Below, piece by piece: positions 1-11,672 of a stretch of 64,000 nucleotides of DNA. The stretch is from Galerina marginata. Taxonomy: Eukaryota; Basidiomycota; Agaricomycetes; Agaricales; Galerinaceae. Each line of letters opens with the position of its first letter. The first letter of the stretch is position 1. Both the position numbers and the translations under genes were made by a program. The DNA is taken from assembly GCA_023014335.1 (NCBI GenBank), contig JAECYW010000004.1, forward strand, positions 1,054,001-1,118,000, in the 5' to 3' direction. The notes under the pieces were generated by a model. It searched no databases, was not told the DNA's origin, and saw only the letters and a list, made by a program, of their open reading frames with translations.

Positions 1-981
1 GTTTAGGCGCCCGGAAGTCGCTCGTCAGCGCATCATTGGAAGTTGCCAGTTAGGGGCATGCAGCACGCGTGTTACTGCATTGTTCGAAGCCGCTTGGTAG
101 GCGCACACACACTCTTGTTATTATATAGCTTTGTCCGCCAGTTCTGGAGCCCTTGGAAGTCGCCGTACGTTTAGGCGCCCGCAGCCCCGCCCGTATTTTT
201 CTCATCGGTGCCGCATAATCACACAAAAATTTAAATTCTTTTCTTAAGTTTCTTTGATTATCTGCCTGCGCTCGAGGGGCTATGTTGGCATTATTTATGC
301 AACTCGCTTGGCGTATGAACGCCACTATTTTACATTCTGTCAATCCGCATCTAAATTCTAAATTTTAATATGATCCGTCTCCGTATCAGTACCCGTTTTC
401 TACGTATTTAATGTCTCTACTTCTCGTGTGGTACCACACTCGTTTGTAACCCTTCCCATCCGTACCAGTTAATTTTCACAATAAGATCAACCTAGTGGAC
501 TGCTGTACCAAAAATCCTTGACGAGCGGATCCCCACGGCGCCGTACGGCTCATATAATAAGTTCATAAGGCCGATGAACATCCTCCGATACCTGTCACTG
601 TTTATGATAAAGATTGTAAGTAAAGATTTTTAGCTCATAAGGGAGTTACCAGTACATATTTCACTACAAGTAGGTAGAATAAAAGATGTGCTCAGACGAT
701 CTAAACTACGGAGTCAATTCATTGGAAGGCATAAATAGAGTGTCGACGATGATATTGATGAGGTCTTAATTCAGTTTCCTCTTAATGGAAGCACAGCACG
801 GCAGTTAGGACATAGACTGAGTATGGACATCTTTTATTAAGTAGTTAGATTAGACACTCAGTATCAGAAAAGATCACACAAACACACTGTTTATATATTT
901 TAAAGAGATAATTGGTATCATCATCATACAGGTACAGGAGGGAAGAGGGATGCAGTGCGGCATCATAAATGTGGTGCGCGG
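1..981. other. No supported gene; short direct repeats
   Basis: I see no coding stretch with splice signals or recognisable protein here. A 12-base word (TTTAGGCGCCCG) occurs near base 2 and again near base 170, and GGAAGTCG lies next to each copy, which suggests a small local duplication. The rest is AT-rich with no clear terminator or promoter. Confidence 0.5.
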
Positions 982-1719
982 CTAAGCTTCACCTTCGGAG
1001 TCCGTCACGGCTATATCTTGACTTGTCCCGTCATCGTTTTCATTGCGATCGATGTCTGACGATAAGGTGCGCCAAGTCAATGCTACAGGAAGAGGGAAGG
1101 GGCTGGAGGACCGCATTTCGCCTTCGGACTCCGTATCTTGTCCCACTGAATCGTCACTGTCGGAATCACTGATCACAATCACAGCCCGTCGGACTGTAGG
1201 TCGGATTTCATCCGCAAGACGTGTTGTTGCTCGGTTCTGAGGCCGTTCAAGGTCAGTTTCGGAGTCGCTGATGTCGATTACGCCAACATAAGCTACAGGT
1301 CGGGTTTGATACGCCGACCGTGTTACTTCTGCGCTCAGAACCCCTTCGTTGTCGCTGTCGCTGTCGGAGTCGTTGACACCATTTTGTCCATGAGCGGCAG
1401 GAGCAGCGGGATAGTCAGGTCCATCGAAGAGGTCTTCAGAATCATCACCTGACCCAGATGCGACAACAACGTGCCGGCCATAGATGTCAACGTGACGTTG
1501 CGTCTGGCTTGGATAAGGGTCGCGAATGATGACTCTATGCCGAGGGCCTCTGACATTTGGGGCAGAGCCTCGTTGGAGGAAAGTACGGGGTGGCTGGAAT
1601 GAGTTCGGAGCCAAACTCCCAAGAATAAGGTTGCCTGGATCACTGACGGGAGTGGCGTTAACGTGACGAATTGGACCAGCACCAGCAACCGACGCCTCGG
1701 CATCGAGCTCCATTTCCAT
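982..1719 (-). CDS. Acidic protein with three SUMO-interacting-motif-like segments
   Basis: This is a single uninterrupted 245-aa reading frame from an ATG to a TAG. I do not recognise a family. Its clearest features are short hydrophobic runs followed directly by Ser/Asp/Glu runs: VVVASGSGDDSED at about residues 84-96, VIDISDSETD at 147-156 and VIVISDSDSDD at 180-190. This is the layout of SUMO-interacting motifs. Ser-Asp repeats also occur near residues 116-125 and a casein-kinase-like acidic tail ends the protein. No RING or other catalytic domain is visible, so if SUMO is bound the protein is more likely an adaptor or substrate than a ligase. Exons could be missing upstream: the frame stays open a little 5' of the chosen ATG. 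The motifs are seen directly; SUMO binding is inference. Confidence 0.5.
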   Translation of the reverse strand: MEMELDAEASVAGAGPIRHVNATPVSDPGNLILGSLAPNSFQPPRTFLQRGSAPNVRGPRHRVIIRDPYPSQTQRHVDIYGRHVVVASGSGDDSEDLFDGPDYPAAPAAHGQNGVNDSDSDSDNEGVLSAEVTRSAYQTRPVAYVGVIDISDSETDLERPQNRATTRLADEIRPTVRRAVIVISDSDSDDSVGQDTESEGEMRSSSPFPLPVALTWRTLSSDIDRNENDDGTSQDIAVTDSEGEA

Positions 1720-4431
1720 GCCGTTGACGGTGGGGTTGGCATTTATTTTGGTAGTAGTGCAATCATTGGACTGCCCTAGAAGTTACAAATTGTCAGTCTG
1801 CAAGCGAGGTAGCTAGAAAAGTTTGTACTGGTGATAGGAGATGCAGCGCGCTCGGCAGGAGCACGATTTGGTTGAAGTTGAAGATCTATACAATCCTCTG
1901 CTTCAAATAAAGCGCCATTAGTTACAAACGCTGCTGGTGAGCCGAAAGCTGCGCACCATCAGGGAAGGAGCTCATCTGTGCGGCGAAAGGGTAAATCCGG
2001 GTGAGGCAAAGTTTACGCTGGGAATACGAGCAAAGATAGCTATCAAGCTAGAGGAATAGCCTAAGAATGGGTGGTTGTGGTAAGTGGTAAGGGAATTGGA
2101 ACGTCGCATGTCCTAGCATTAAATATCAATGACAACCTCAGTTTCAGTAAAAATATGGATGAATAATTCGTGTGACAAGGCCGGATTTTTATCTATGGAG
2201 ATCTGGAATTGTAGATCTATCTTTAAGAAGCAGTCCTGGGACCAGGGCCTCGCGTTATTGAGGTGAACTGGTTCAACTAGGGTGTACAAAAAGAAATTAA
2301 CGGAATATTCTCTCATTGGCCAATATTTTGACGCTCAACAGGTCGGCAACTCGGCAGCGACGACCACTATTTTCAGTCGTTCGTGCTCGTCGGGCCCTAG
2401 CATCTCTGGTCCTCTGCGCGTCTTCACAATGTACCTGTGTCTAGCCAGCCCTGGATCGGAAATCCTATCTATTCTTACCTCATTTAGTGTTTACTGGCTT
2501 CCTACTGGGGATATGTCGTTTGCTGTCGAGCGTACACTGATGCGCGTCACGCATTTGAGTGGACGCGAGGGAAAACGGATGTAGTGATGGTATGATGCTG
2601 TAGTCACTAGGGCTACTGCTGGATCGGGTAGGGAACGATCCAGGTGCGGGAAAGGATGGCATTCGTCATGCAAGTCACTGCGGGCGTGCGTTCAGGCGCG
2701 TAATCGACAAGGACATTAGGACCGGCTTGCAGCGGGGCTGTTATCCGCGACTTTGATGGCAGGGTATGGAATATGTAAAGGGCGGGCTTACCTGAGCGGG
2801 TAATATTGTTCTAGGTGCCCAGCGTGGGCCCGAGGGGTAGAGTCTCCGAGGTGTCAGACACCATGTGCTTGAGACACAGGGAAGACAGCTGTCAGTCGCA
2901 GGAGTGGGTCCCTGCTATATCTACATGCGGATGAATTGCGTTAGTGTTATACGGCGGGACTTTTTTGGAATATAAAAATATGAGGGGATATCCTACCATT
3001 CTTACGCCGTACGCTGGCATGAGGTGGGTACTGCGCCGTGAGCGCACGTCGACAAAGCTCGCCTGGATGAGAAGCTCGGCGGTCGGCCAATACCCACGAC
3101 ACCGTCATGCATCGGCACTAAGCTGAGCCGGCGCTTAATCACCCACTTAGACCATTTTGCAATTCCTTTATTCACCCCAACCTAAAGGTTAATAATAATT
3201 TTAGTAATATAGTAGCAAAGCCATATTTTATGCCATACATGTAGTATAAGTTCCCCGCCGCCAAGGAGTCCTGTAAACTATTGGCGGCATGAATCTCGCA
3301 TCTTGAGAAAGGGAGTTTCGAGAATCCTTCCCAGAAACCTGCTTACCGCTCCACGACTCAGAGATTGGGAACCAAAATTCCCATTTCTCTGTGGATCTCA
3401 GTATGACAGACCGAGAATTTTGATGCCATCACCGTCCATAACAGTAATACCGGAGGGAGGAAAAAGCGACTGGCGAGGAATATAATTAGAACGGACAACG
3501 CCCGAAACCAAAGAAGAGCAAGCCCAACGCGCCCCAAGAAAGCGGTGTGCGCCACCAAGCTTCAAGATTTTCAACTTCGATTCAGGCCTTGTCATTGGTT
3601 TCCTTCCACAGCACAATCGCTCTTCCTTTCTTGGAGACTTACGCCCCATTTCAGCAGCCGTCATTCTGAATACGGAATCCTTATTTTGTCTCTTATCGAA
3701 GTCTATCACAACCTTATGTGTTTCACGTGTAATATTGATGTTTCAACGGTAAGGAAATCCTCTTTCGAGTCCAGTAAATCCCCGTTTTTTGGATGATAGC
3801 TATTTAGACACGGCGAAGCCGCTTCAAGTTCTTTGCTAGAAGTGAGACTGATTTTTAGTGAGTACCCGGTCAAGTTCAGCCGTCATGTTTACTCACATCT
3901 GTTATACTGTAGAAACTGAATTGATGGTTCTTAGTAACACTTCCTTGCGTTTGCCGAATTCAGTGGCTAATTTGAGGCTTGTTCTGAAACTGAACGCGGA
4001 TATATAATTAGAAGTGAAACTGAAGTCCACAAAATCTTGGGAGGCCAGAAATAGAACGGAGAACACCATCCATTTAACACACCATTGGAAAGGAGATAGA
4101 AACCATTATATTTGTGGTTGATGACCACTGTCCTACATGGCAGAAGGTCGCCTCCTAGTGGGCCGTGGCGATTCTGAAGTACTGTCCTAATGCTATCTTT
4201 CCTTAATATTATCTCCTTAATATTGACAGATATCACTTCTTTCAGAAACCTAAAACTCTTAATTCCTGCTGAGTGCATGGGTGGGTGTCGCTTGTCGAAT
4301 CTTTGACTGATTTCTCGCGGCCCAATTAAGGACAATCACGCAAAATGTATTTTTAGGGCCCTGATTTAGTTGAATGACTCGGAGGAGATAGATCGTCGAG
4401 TAGTTTCGTTATTGTCAAGTAAGGTTTTCTT
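1720..4431. other. Gene-poor stretch
   Basis: Only short overlapping ORFs on both strands are present, such as 3398-3709 minus and 3967-4335 minus. None has a recognisable domain or a consistent exon chain. Bases 3170-3260 and 3900-4050 are AT-rich. Confidence 0.4.
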
Positions 4432-4719
4432 TTGTTTTCTGACGTCTACCAATTTGTGGATATAAAAATCCCAGAACAGAACCGGTTCGGGGAACTGACA
4501 AATGAAGGAAAGAAGCAAAATTTACGCTATACTGAATTAGGTAACTCCAGCGACCTATCTGCGCTGTTTCAGTTCAGTTTACAAAAATGTCAGGAACAAT
4601 GGGGAACTAGGGTGGAAGATATTGCATGGGATGGTGGAAACAAGATGTCGTTTCCTTACTGGAAGGAGATGTTTTACGGGAGACCAGGTGGGTTCTTCGA
4701 TTTTCATAAGACAGCGTAA
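4432..4719 (+). CDS. Possible coding exon or gene fragment, unknown product
   Basis: A 95-codon open frame has protein-like composition, with alternating hydrophobic and charged residues and several aromatic residues. There is no ATG at its start. A plausible 3' splice site (ATCCCAGAACAG) falls near 4480, so it may be an internal or terminal exon. It stops 67 bases before the ATG of the next gene and could be the 3' end of another transcript or a decayed piece. I do not recognise it. Confidence 0.25.
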   Translation: MFSDVYQFVDIKIPEQNRFGELTNEGKKQNLRYTELGNSSDLSALFQFSLQKCQEQWGTRVEDIAWDGGNKMSFPYWKEMFYGRPGGFFDFHKTA

Positions 4720-4786
4720 GGCTTGCTTAGGGCGTAGCGCATAATTCTTGTCGTCCTGTGAAACTCACCCACTGAAGTTTTCGAGC

Positions 4787-6136
4787 ATGTCAAAACATAC
4801 CCCGAAAGACCCGTCCAAGTTAACGACGACCGTGAAATTAGCGTTGTCAGTCTTTCTTTATGCTCTAACATTATATTCAGAGACCAACATTTTTTTCACA
4901 TAAAGCTCAATTTCGGGTCAGACTAGGACGACGCTCGAGATCGCCGTGAGGGTGCTTTCAGAAGAGGAAGCGAAAGTATTGACATCCAAATTCGAACCGA
5001 TTTTCAAGGAGGCGCAAGATATAGATACGCTCCTCAAAGCAGTGATGGACAGCGATACCGAGGAGATGAATGACCAACTGCCAGGTCCATTTTATCCGGT
5101 CTTCTATGGCAAGATCGGGGGCGACAGAATTTCCAAAACCGTATTTCGGAGCTATAGGTGAGTTTTTGGAAATTGGAATGAATACATTAATCATATCCTT
5201 CCAGTGACGTTGAACCACTTCTGAGCTCCCAAAAACCTCGAGTTTTTGTAAGGGAAGAGACCGTGGTTAGCGCCATTGCATTTATTCTTGAGAAGCATCT
5301 TGCCCAGAATCACGCCGTCCAGTATATTACTACTGACCGCCCCACTCAGCGAAAATGCGATTCGAAATTTCGGCGCGGTGCGTCGCTTTCATTATCGGGG
5401 GAGTCTCTCGCCCTGTCGCCTCCCCGACGCTCTCCTCAAAGCGGAAATAAATTGCACGGACACGGAAACCCATGCCCTGTTACGGAGCTCACAGCTTCCG
5501 CGGCCTCTTTATCTATATCTTCAACTGGGCAGCCCACCCAACGCTGTCTCCCACACTGCAAGAAATGTGGAGGAAGAATGAAGGGACACAAAAAACTTGA
5601 GTGTCAGATCACCGGCCTTCTTCCCATATCCTCCTGCATCTCGTCAGCAAATTCCGAGCAAGGAGTGAGTTAGATGATGCTACATTCCATTCTAAATCTA
5701 ACATGCGTTTCCAGGAGTCCAAGATTAAAACCTACGACCCGGAAGCTTCTCCTGATTTCGTTCGGTGGAAGTCCGAGATTTTAAAGTTGAAGTACGAACA
5801 GATTGAGGAAGCTTATGTTTTTGAGGTTCCAGATGACTGTGTCATCCCTTTACGCCGCTATGCTCTCAAGACGGGTTGTTATGCCCTTATTCGAGACAAA
5901 GTTTTGGCTGGGCCAGATGATTACGAAGATTGGCCTACGATTTCTCTTATTGTCGCCAATACTTTAGCTGCAGTGGAGAACATATGCAGTGAACTTTGTT
6001 GCGCGTGTTCCAGTCCTCTGCAGTAATTAATATGACCCCTCACAGTCCTTTTGGGCATTTGGACATTACAAACTTCGAGAGAAAGTATCTACTTATTTCA
6101 AGTGATTTGGCCAGGGCTATATTACCGAAATTTTAG
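4787..6136 (+). CDS. Unrecognised five-exon gene with a Cys/His (zinc-knuckle-like) cluster
   Basis: Exons at 4787-4831, 4922-5157, 5205-5664, 5715-6004 and 6046-6136 join in phase to an open frame of about 373 aa. Introns are 90, 47, 50 and 41 nt with GT..AG ends. Exon 3 is Ser/Pro-rich and carries C-x2-C-x6-H-x4-C (CKKCGGRMKGHKKLEC), a zinc-knuckle-like cluster. Exon 4 encodes a compact segment rich in Trp, Tyr and Leu that looks folded. The end is least certain: without the last 41-nt intron the protein would stop at 6026. The Cys/His spacing resembles nucleic-acid-binding knuckles, but I assign no function. The ATG was chosen because it gives phase 0 into exon 2. Confidence 0.5.
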
Positions 6137-6331
6137 AAAATTGCTATATTTACCCTACCCTATCGATCATGGCGGTCACGAAATTTCATCAGGGTTGGAA
6201 TCCAAGTTGAAACCTAAGTTGGGGCAAAGATGTCCTGCCGTGAAACAGCCCAAACGGAACGCGACGCGTCGCGACCCTATCTAAGTGTCCTTCGTTTTAC
6301 GTGGTAATTCGAAACTCTGCCAACAACCACC

Positions 6332-7036
6332 ATGAATGCACACCCTCATCATCATGCTTATGCACTTGCCCAACGGTGTTCTCGCACTGACGACAACCAA
6401 AGCCAGAACACCGACGTCAGCACTACCACCAGCATCAATAGTACCACCGCCATGGGTGAGAGCACAAACGGCAGCACCGTGTGTATCTCCACCACAGTTC
6501 CAAACACGAACGAAGGCACAAACACAGACCCACCCAAAAAATTATCGGCCTTCCACTTCACCCCAGTACCTTTCCGACCTCGAAGTCCGTCCGAAAGTAC
6601 AAGCACAGGCCCTCCATCTATTGTATCTATCAAAGGCAACCCAGTCCAAAATCGATACCGAAGGAAACCCCAGAAGGCCAAACGCCAACCGCGCACCTAC
6701 ACCGTCGAAGAGCTTCAAAAGACCCGCTTGCTCAGGTACGAGCGGGCGAAAGCAAGGAAGGAGGAGAAGGAGAAAGAGAAAGAGAAGCAAGAGAGGGAGA
6801 GGATGCGTGTCAATATGGAAGCCGCGCATCTTTCCAGCGCTATTCATACCTGGAACAGATATTTCAACACGTTCGTCTGGCCTACCTATTATAATTTTGG
6901 CAGCTCCGTGAACACCGAGGTTGCGAGCTGTAACTGGGGACTGCAACCGTCCCATGTGTCGTTCCTCAGCGAGCCCGTGTTTTATAAACAGCAAGCCCAC
7001 AGTGATATAACTGACAATCAAACCGAGTCGGGGTGA
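6332..7036 (+). CDS. Low-complexity basic protein with a charged helix
   Basis: This uninterrupted 234-aa frame starts at an ATG shortly downstream of the previous gene. The N-terminal third is rich in Thr, Ser and Asn. A Pro-rich stretch follows, then a basic segment at about residues 108-135 (RYRRKPQKAKRQPR) and a highly charged Lys/Glu/Arg helix at about 136-160. The tail is more hydrophobic. The basic cluster could be a nuclear localisation signal. No known domain is visible. The repetitive composition leaves long ORFs open in all three forward frames, which weakens the coding argument. This frame is favoured because it is the longest and has the charged-helix pattern. Confidence 0.4.
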   Translation: MNAHPHHHAYALAQRCSRTDDNQSQNTDVSTTTSINSTTAMGESTNGSTVCISTTVPNTNEGTNTDPPKKLSAFHFTPVPFRPRSPSESTSTGPPSIVSIKGNPVQNRYRRKPQKAKRQPRTYTVEELQKTRLLRYERAKARKEEKEKEKEKQERERMRVNMEAAHLSSAIHTWNRYFNTFVWPTYYNFGSSVNTEVASCNWGLQPSHVSFLSEPVFYKQQAHSDITDNQTESG

Positions 7037-8450
7037 AATAGAGCACTACTACTTTAATACTTAAATGTACACCAGTCAACCTGAGTATAATTTCAAATTA
7101 CATCACCACCAGCCAGATACCGTGGCTCTGAAAAGCAACTTCTATTTCATACCGGATCACGGTACGTGTATTTTCCCTTTGGCGCTTAAGCAACGGCTTC
7201 GCTGATACGAAACAGGAGCTGATGCTCGACGACCCCCTCTTCGTAGCCAAGTAGCAAATCTCTTTACTGCCCCTAAGTTCCAGGTTTATGGGTACGGATC
7301 ATTCGTTCTAGGTTCTCACTTTTCCTCTTCCGAACTATCGACGACGGATGCGTCCTTGTCAATGCATTTTCAATTTGTTGGCTTCACTCAGGTCCCACAG
7401 ATCCTATTCGCGAGTCTCTATTTATATGTGGACAGTTCAATTACTCAATTGATTTCTCTAAGTTCTCAGATGCATGCAGAATGCATAATCTTGCCCGCAT
7501 AATAGAAACTCCAGAAGCTGAAGCGGAAACCTGTATCTAGTAAGAAAAATCGCCGTCTAATATTTGACTGACTGGAGATCTACTCCCGTCAGAAGTACTT
7601 ATGCTGGCAAGAAGGGATTGCAAATAGCGATGTCCAAAAAACCAAATGATGTAGGAATGTCAGCAGGCGTCAGTCGGAGATTTGGAGTTGCTGTGACTAT
7701 GCCTGGACTCTAAAGTCCAGGTTTACAAAGAGTGCAAATACGACATATATCCGGACAGGCACTGCCTTGGTAACACCTCGACCTCTTGAGTCGTGACTTT
7801 ACATAGCCTCGAATCTTGTTACACGTGATATGCTTTATAGCGGGTTTTATTTCTGTTCTTAATTGATCATTGATTCACTGTTACATATATTAGACAGGCA
7901 CACATAGTCCATTGCGAATTTTAAAAGCGGTATACCTCGTAGCTTCGAATCTTTATTCCATGTTTTCCGCTCTCTAGGGAAAAGATAGTCGTCTCTCTGT
8001 TCCGAATTTGAGTGGCGATTCGGACCCTTCGATTCACGTGTTCTGACGATGCTGAATCTATATTTAGATACGACGGCGTCAGTTTTTTTTTTGGCGCTTA
8101 ACTTAATGTAACTTAAGAATGACTAGGTGATTTAGATGAATAATGGGGTTTGAATTTATTGACACTGAGAGTTTCATTCTGTAGACTCGGAATTCGTATC
8201 TTGGAGAAATTTTGATCCTTTTCAATCCTTCGATTCTTTCAGTTAACAATACACGATTAGAGGAGGCATCAAACCCTCAATTACATCAACGTAAATAGAG
8301 CACAAGATTCACAGCTATTATTCGTCCAAGAACTACATATTTAATCGTCCGAATCCATGAAAACCGCTAAAGCTTCTGTTTGTTGCACTGGGTGCAGGAT
8401 TTGCTAAGTGATATCAATGAGTGTTGAGCATTAAGTTAAAAGATCAAGAC
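7037..8450. other. Non-coding stretch with a small perfect hairpin
   Basis: No ORF of 60 codons or more is present. An 8-bp inverted repeat (CCTGGACT..AGTCCAGG) with a four-base loop lies near 7703-7722. The sequence is AT-rich, with a run of ten T near 8083. Confidence 0.5.
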
Positions 8451-8748
8451 TCACTGAAGGGGGAAAGTGTTTCCAATCTCAACGTGAACCAGAGCTCCGG
8501 CAACACGAACGGTATGACCGATAACTGTCTGAAATCCGAGGTATTCGTCAAGCGTCGAAGACATACGAACTAAAACTCACTGGCTTTCCCTTGAGCACGA
8601 TCCACGCGACGCCCTTGTACCGCGCAATCCTCTTCACAGTCTTTCCATTGATCCTGTACTTCACTAGGCACGGTGCGTGACGACAGAGTCGCGGGAAATC
8701 TGCGACGCGGTTGGCGAGGGCTCTGGTTATTTTCGGGTTCTCGGACAT
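8451..8748 (-). CDS. Small 81-aa protein, two coding exons, unrecognised
   Basis: Coding exons 8748-8581 and 8528-8451 are joined across a 52-nt GT..AG intron in phase 0. They encode 81 aa starting MSENPKITRAL. The 5' UTR has its own intron (8809-8750, GTAAGT..CTACTAG) that ends one base before the ATG, which strongly supports this start over an upstream non-ATG codon. A TATA-like box lies about 160 bp upstream. The protein is basic, has two Cys near residues 22 and 27, and ends in a beta-strand-like run (HTVRVAGALVHVEIG). It resembles a small folded domain but I cannot name it. The compact promoter, UTR intron and coding intron make a genuine expressed gene likely. Confidence 0.6.
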
Positions 8749-8908
8749 TCTAGTAGTCAAAGTTCAAGGTAAACGAAGGTATTACACAGGGATAGAAATG
8801 TCAACTTACTTTGTTGTGTTTGAGCTTACGGAGGATTGGAACGAACGCGATGGGTGGTTGTGGTGAAGTGCAAGGTGTGAGTGAGAAGAGCGTTACGATG
8901 AGGTTGCG

Positions 8909-8916
8909 ATTTATAA
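8909..8916 (-). promoter_or_regulatory. TATA-like box for the 81-aa gene
   Basis: On the minus strand the sequence reads CTTATAAATC. It lies about 100 bp upstream of the 5' splice site of the UTR intron, a sensible distance for a core promoter. Confidence 0.4.
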
Positions 8917-9136
8917 GTCACGAATCAGCGTCGATAGTCGCGGGAGTGGGTGGGTTATTTTTAGAATGAAGTCATTTGCGATAGACGCTGGTTGTAGGTG
9001 GCGGTGCAGAAATTAATGCTCGGCAATTTGAGTGTACGGACGATATAGAACGATAGAATTTGCTTTCAAAATCTTATTTTTTTAAAACTTTAATTCTGAA
9101 TCTAATCAATATCGTATTATCATCGACACAGGGAGC

Positions 9137-9511
9137 TCAGTAGAAAGACTGTACAAGAAAATACGAAGAAGAATGAGAAACTTGCAAGGCTGAAAAAGAG
9201 CGCTTATAAGAATGTTCGTTCGAGTACACGGGGTTCGGTGTCACCATGAAACCTTTTTGTTGTAGCCAATTGGTGCCTCGCACATCTTGTGCACATCCGA
9301 ATCCTTGAATATCGTTGCGACTGCTACCCAACATAAGTGAATTAGCCCACATGTTTAGAGGAGGGATATACGGGCCAGAGAGATTGGAAAGGCTGCTACT
9401 GGAGTGTGTTTGAAGATAAGAGGGTCGAGGCTGGAAGTTGTAAACGACCGCAATTGAACCAGACACAAATGACTGGTTGAACGTTCTTTGCACTTGGTCA
9501 GTGCTTTGCAT
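9137..9511 (-). CDS. Possible small protein, 124 codons, unknown
   Basis: The open frame starts at an ATG and is rich in Ser, Asn, Gln and aromatic residues, with no clear domain, signal peptide or membrane helix. There is no neighbouring exon I can join to it. It may be a lineage-specific protein or chance. Confidence 0.2.
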   Translation of the reverse strand: MQSTDQVQRTFNQSFVSGSIAVVYNFQPRPSYLQTHSSSSLSNLSGPYIPPLNMWANSLMLGSSRNDIQGFGCAQDVRGTNWLQQKGFMVTPNPVYSNEHSYKRSFSALQVSHSSSYFLVQSFY

Positions 9512-11596
9512 GGCATGAACGAGTCCTAATATTGACAGATCTGAATACGTCGAAATATTAGATTCTGGAGAATAAAATCTTGATTGGCCATGACATCGAA
9601 TTTGATTAAAATTAAACTATAGATACTACAATTGGTTGACGCACGGTAGTATCGTAGTAACTGAAGGGAATAATAGTAGAGGGAGGGGAAGGGCGGTATT
9701 CATACCCTCGAACAGTGCGAGCAGGGGGCAGGCGATACTTGCACCATTATAGAAAGGGTTCGGGTCGGCAGCGTGTTCGTATTGCGAAACAACAGGGGTA
9801 CGGTGGCCTTCATACGGTAAAAATGAGGGGAGAAGGTGGTGCTGATGTTGTTGCCTAATTCGGGCAGTGGTTCTTCGTGCTGGGGTAGGTTTCGCACCAT
9901 GTAGGGCAGTCACTGAGGTTCGGTATTAATCGGCGGTTTGCTGTTGCGCGACGTTGTCGGCCTTGCTCAAGCCTATTGTAACTGAGTGGGTGTCGGGTCG
10001 GCCATGATTGCGGTGGTCGGGGATTTATTTCCGGCGGGCTTGAAGCAGGAGAATTTAGATGCAGGAGAATTCGAAGAGCGGTTTGCATAATACGTACCTG
10101 AAATTTTCTCTAACACCATTTCTAGTGTTCGGCATAGATAATGGGGGGATTTGCTTGTCGATGCCGGCTGTCTTCAGAGTCAGTTAGGATGACATGGATT
10201 AATATCCAATGCAAACGGACGGCGTCGTTTCCTGCCATCGTGTTAACTTCGCACAGATCTTGTACTCGTGTCCTCGGTTTCTGAGACCAGGTTTCCTGAT
10301 CGACAGACTAAATTCATCCATGTGTTTTGCGTCGGAAGTCCAGGCGCCGCCGGAGGGGCCATTTCAAGGGAATGTATAGCACGGTCAGCAAAATGTGAGT
10401 CCTATTTATAGGTCCGTTCTTTTACCGGACCGGCCAAAATTCGGGACGTTGATACGGTCACCTATTTTTGGACAATCTTCCGCCGCCGTCGGCTTCAACC
10501 AATACGCACTTGTACTGCCCACCCTTTCCCTACACATTTACTCCTCGCTCTTTAGCTATCGCTCTGGAATTTGTCACACACCCAGTCGGTTCGTATAGCT
10601 TTGCTAACAATTGAGCTCACTAACATTCACGATAGTTTCTGTACCCAACATCTCAAACCCAGCTCAAACCACCTGCTCATGTTGTCTGCCAGCCCCATGC
10701 TATGGATCTGGGCCGACTCGAGAACGACGGAGATGGAAGATGGGTAACCCATGAGGAGACCTTGGTAATGAGAGACCGTCCGGTATGTAACCACTCGAGT
10801 CGTATGGCTCAATTCATTATATTCTTTTTCTAATCTTCCATTCTAACTCAAAGCCCCACCGCATAGACTGACCCACGCCAGGGGGAAGATTTTGGCCGCA
10901 CACTTCCGTCACGACACCAGCAGTCACTAGTCACTTTCCAGCACTTACCTTGCGTCGGAGCGACGCCAGCAGCACCTGTGCCTACCCGCTTTATTACCCC
11001 AGCCGTTCTTACCCAAGTGGATGGGACCTTCTCGAAAATAAAAAGTTGGTATCGAGGCCACCCCCAATGCGGCATCCGATCCCACTCCTCACCCACGCTC
11101 ACCCTCATTCCAACTGCTCCCTGTTTCGCGACCTACGCAGACCTACATAACGAAACAAAGACACGACAAATTCGTTTTGCGGATTCTATCAGGTCCGGCG
11201 TCGACGCTCCCTGTGGAAATTACACCCACAACATCACTTGCAGCACTGCCGCTTTCAGCACCAGGATTGAAACTTGCCTCAGCGACACGAGCCTTATTCC
11301 CATAATCCCGCCTTGCCCTTCACTCCGAGCGTTGGATCGTGACCCAATCTAGCCGTTCCCTTCCTCTTCTGGAGGTGTGCGGTTAGTGGAAGAACGAGAA
11401 AGGAGGCCGCGATAGCCTACCAGAGCCCCTACCACACGAGCTTTCCTCGAACATGTCCAAAGACCCGGAACTGGCGCTGTTGTGAATGTACGGCATCCAT
11501 TGCGTTTTTCCATTCTCGCTATTTACAATACATACACTCGTGCTTATTTATTGATTGTTGTTTGACAGCTTTGATCATAACCATTAACTGGTACGA

Positions 11597-11672
11597 TTCT
11601 ACGAAGTGTCCAAGCCCGCCAATTTCAACCTTCAATTACTGTCTTTCGCCTACTCGTATCACGAAAAGGTAC
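11597..11672 (+). repeat. Diverged repeat, family X copy 1
   Basis: This block shares a run of matching words (ATTCTACGA, GTGTCCA, TTTCAAC, GTCTTTCGCCTA and GAAAA.GGTA, in order and at similar spacing) with 12931-13008. The two look like old copies of one dispersed repeat. Confidence 0.45.

Noticed and set aside
6336..7021. Long ORFs in the other frames of the 6332-7036 region, both strands
   Set aside because: Low-complexity composition removes stop codons in several frames. The chosen frame is longest and has a coherent charged helix.
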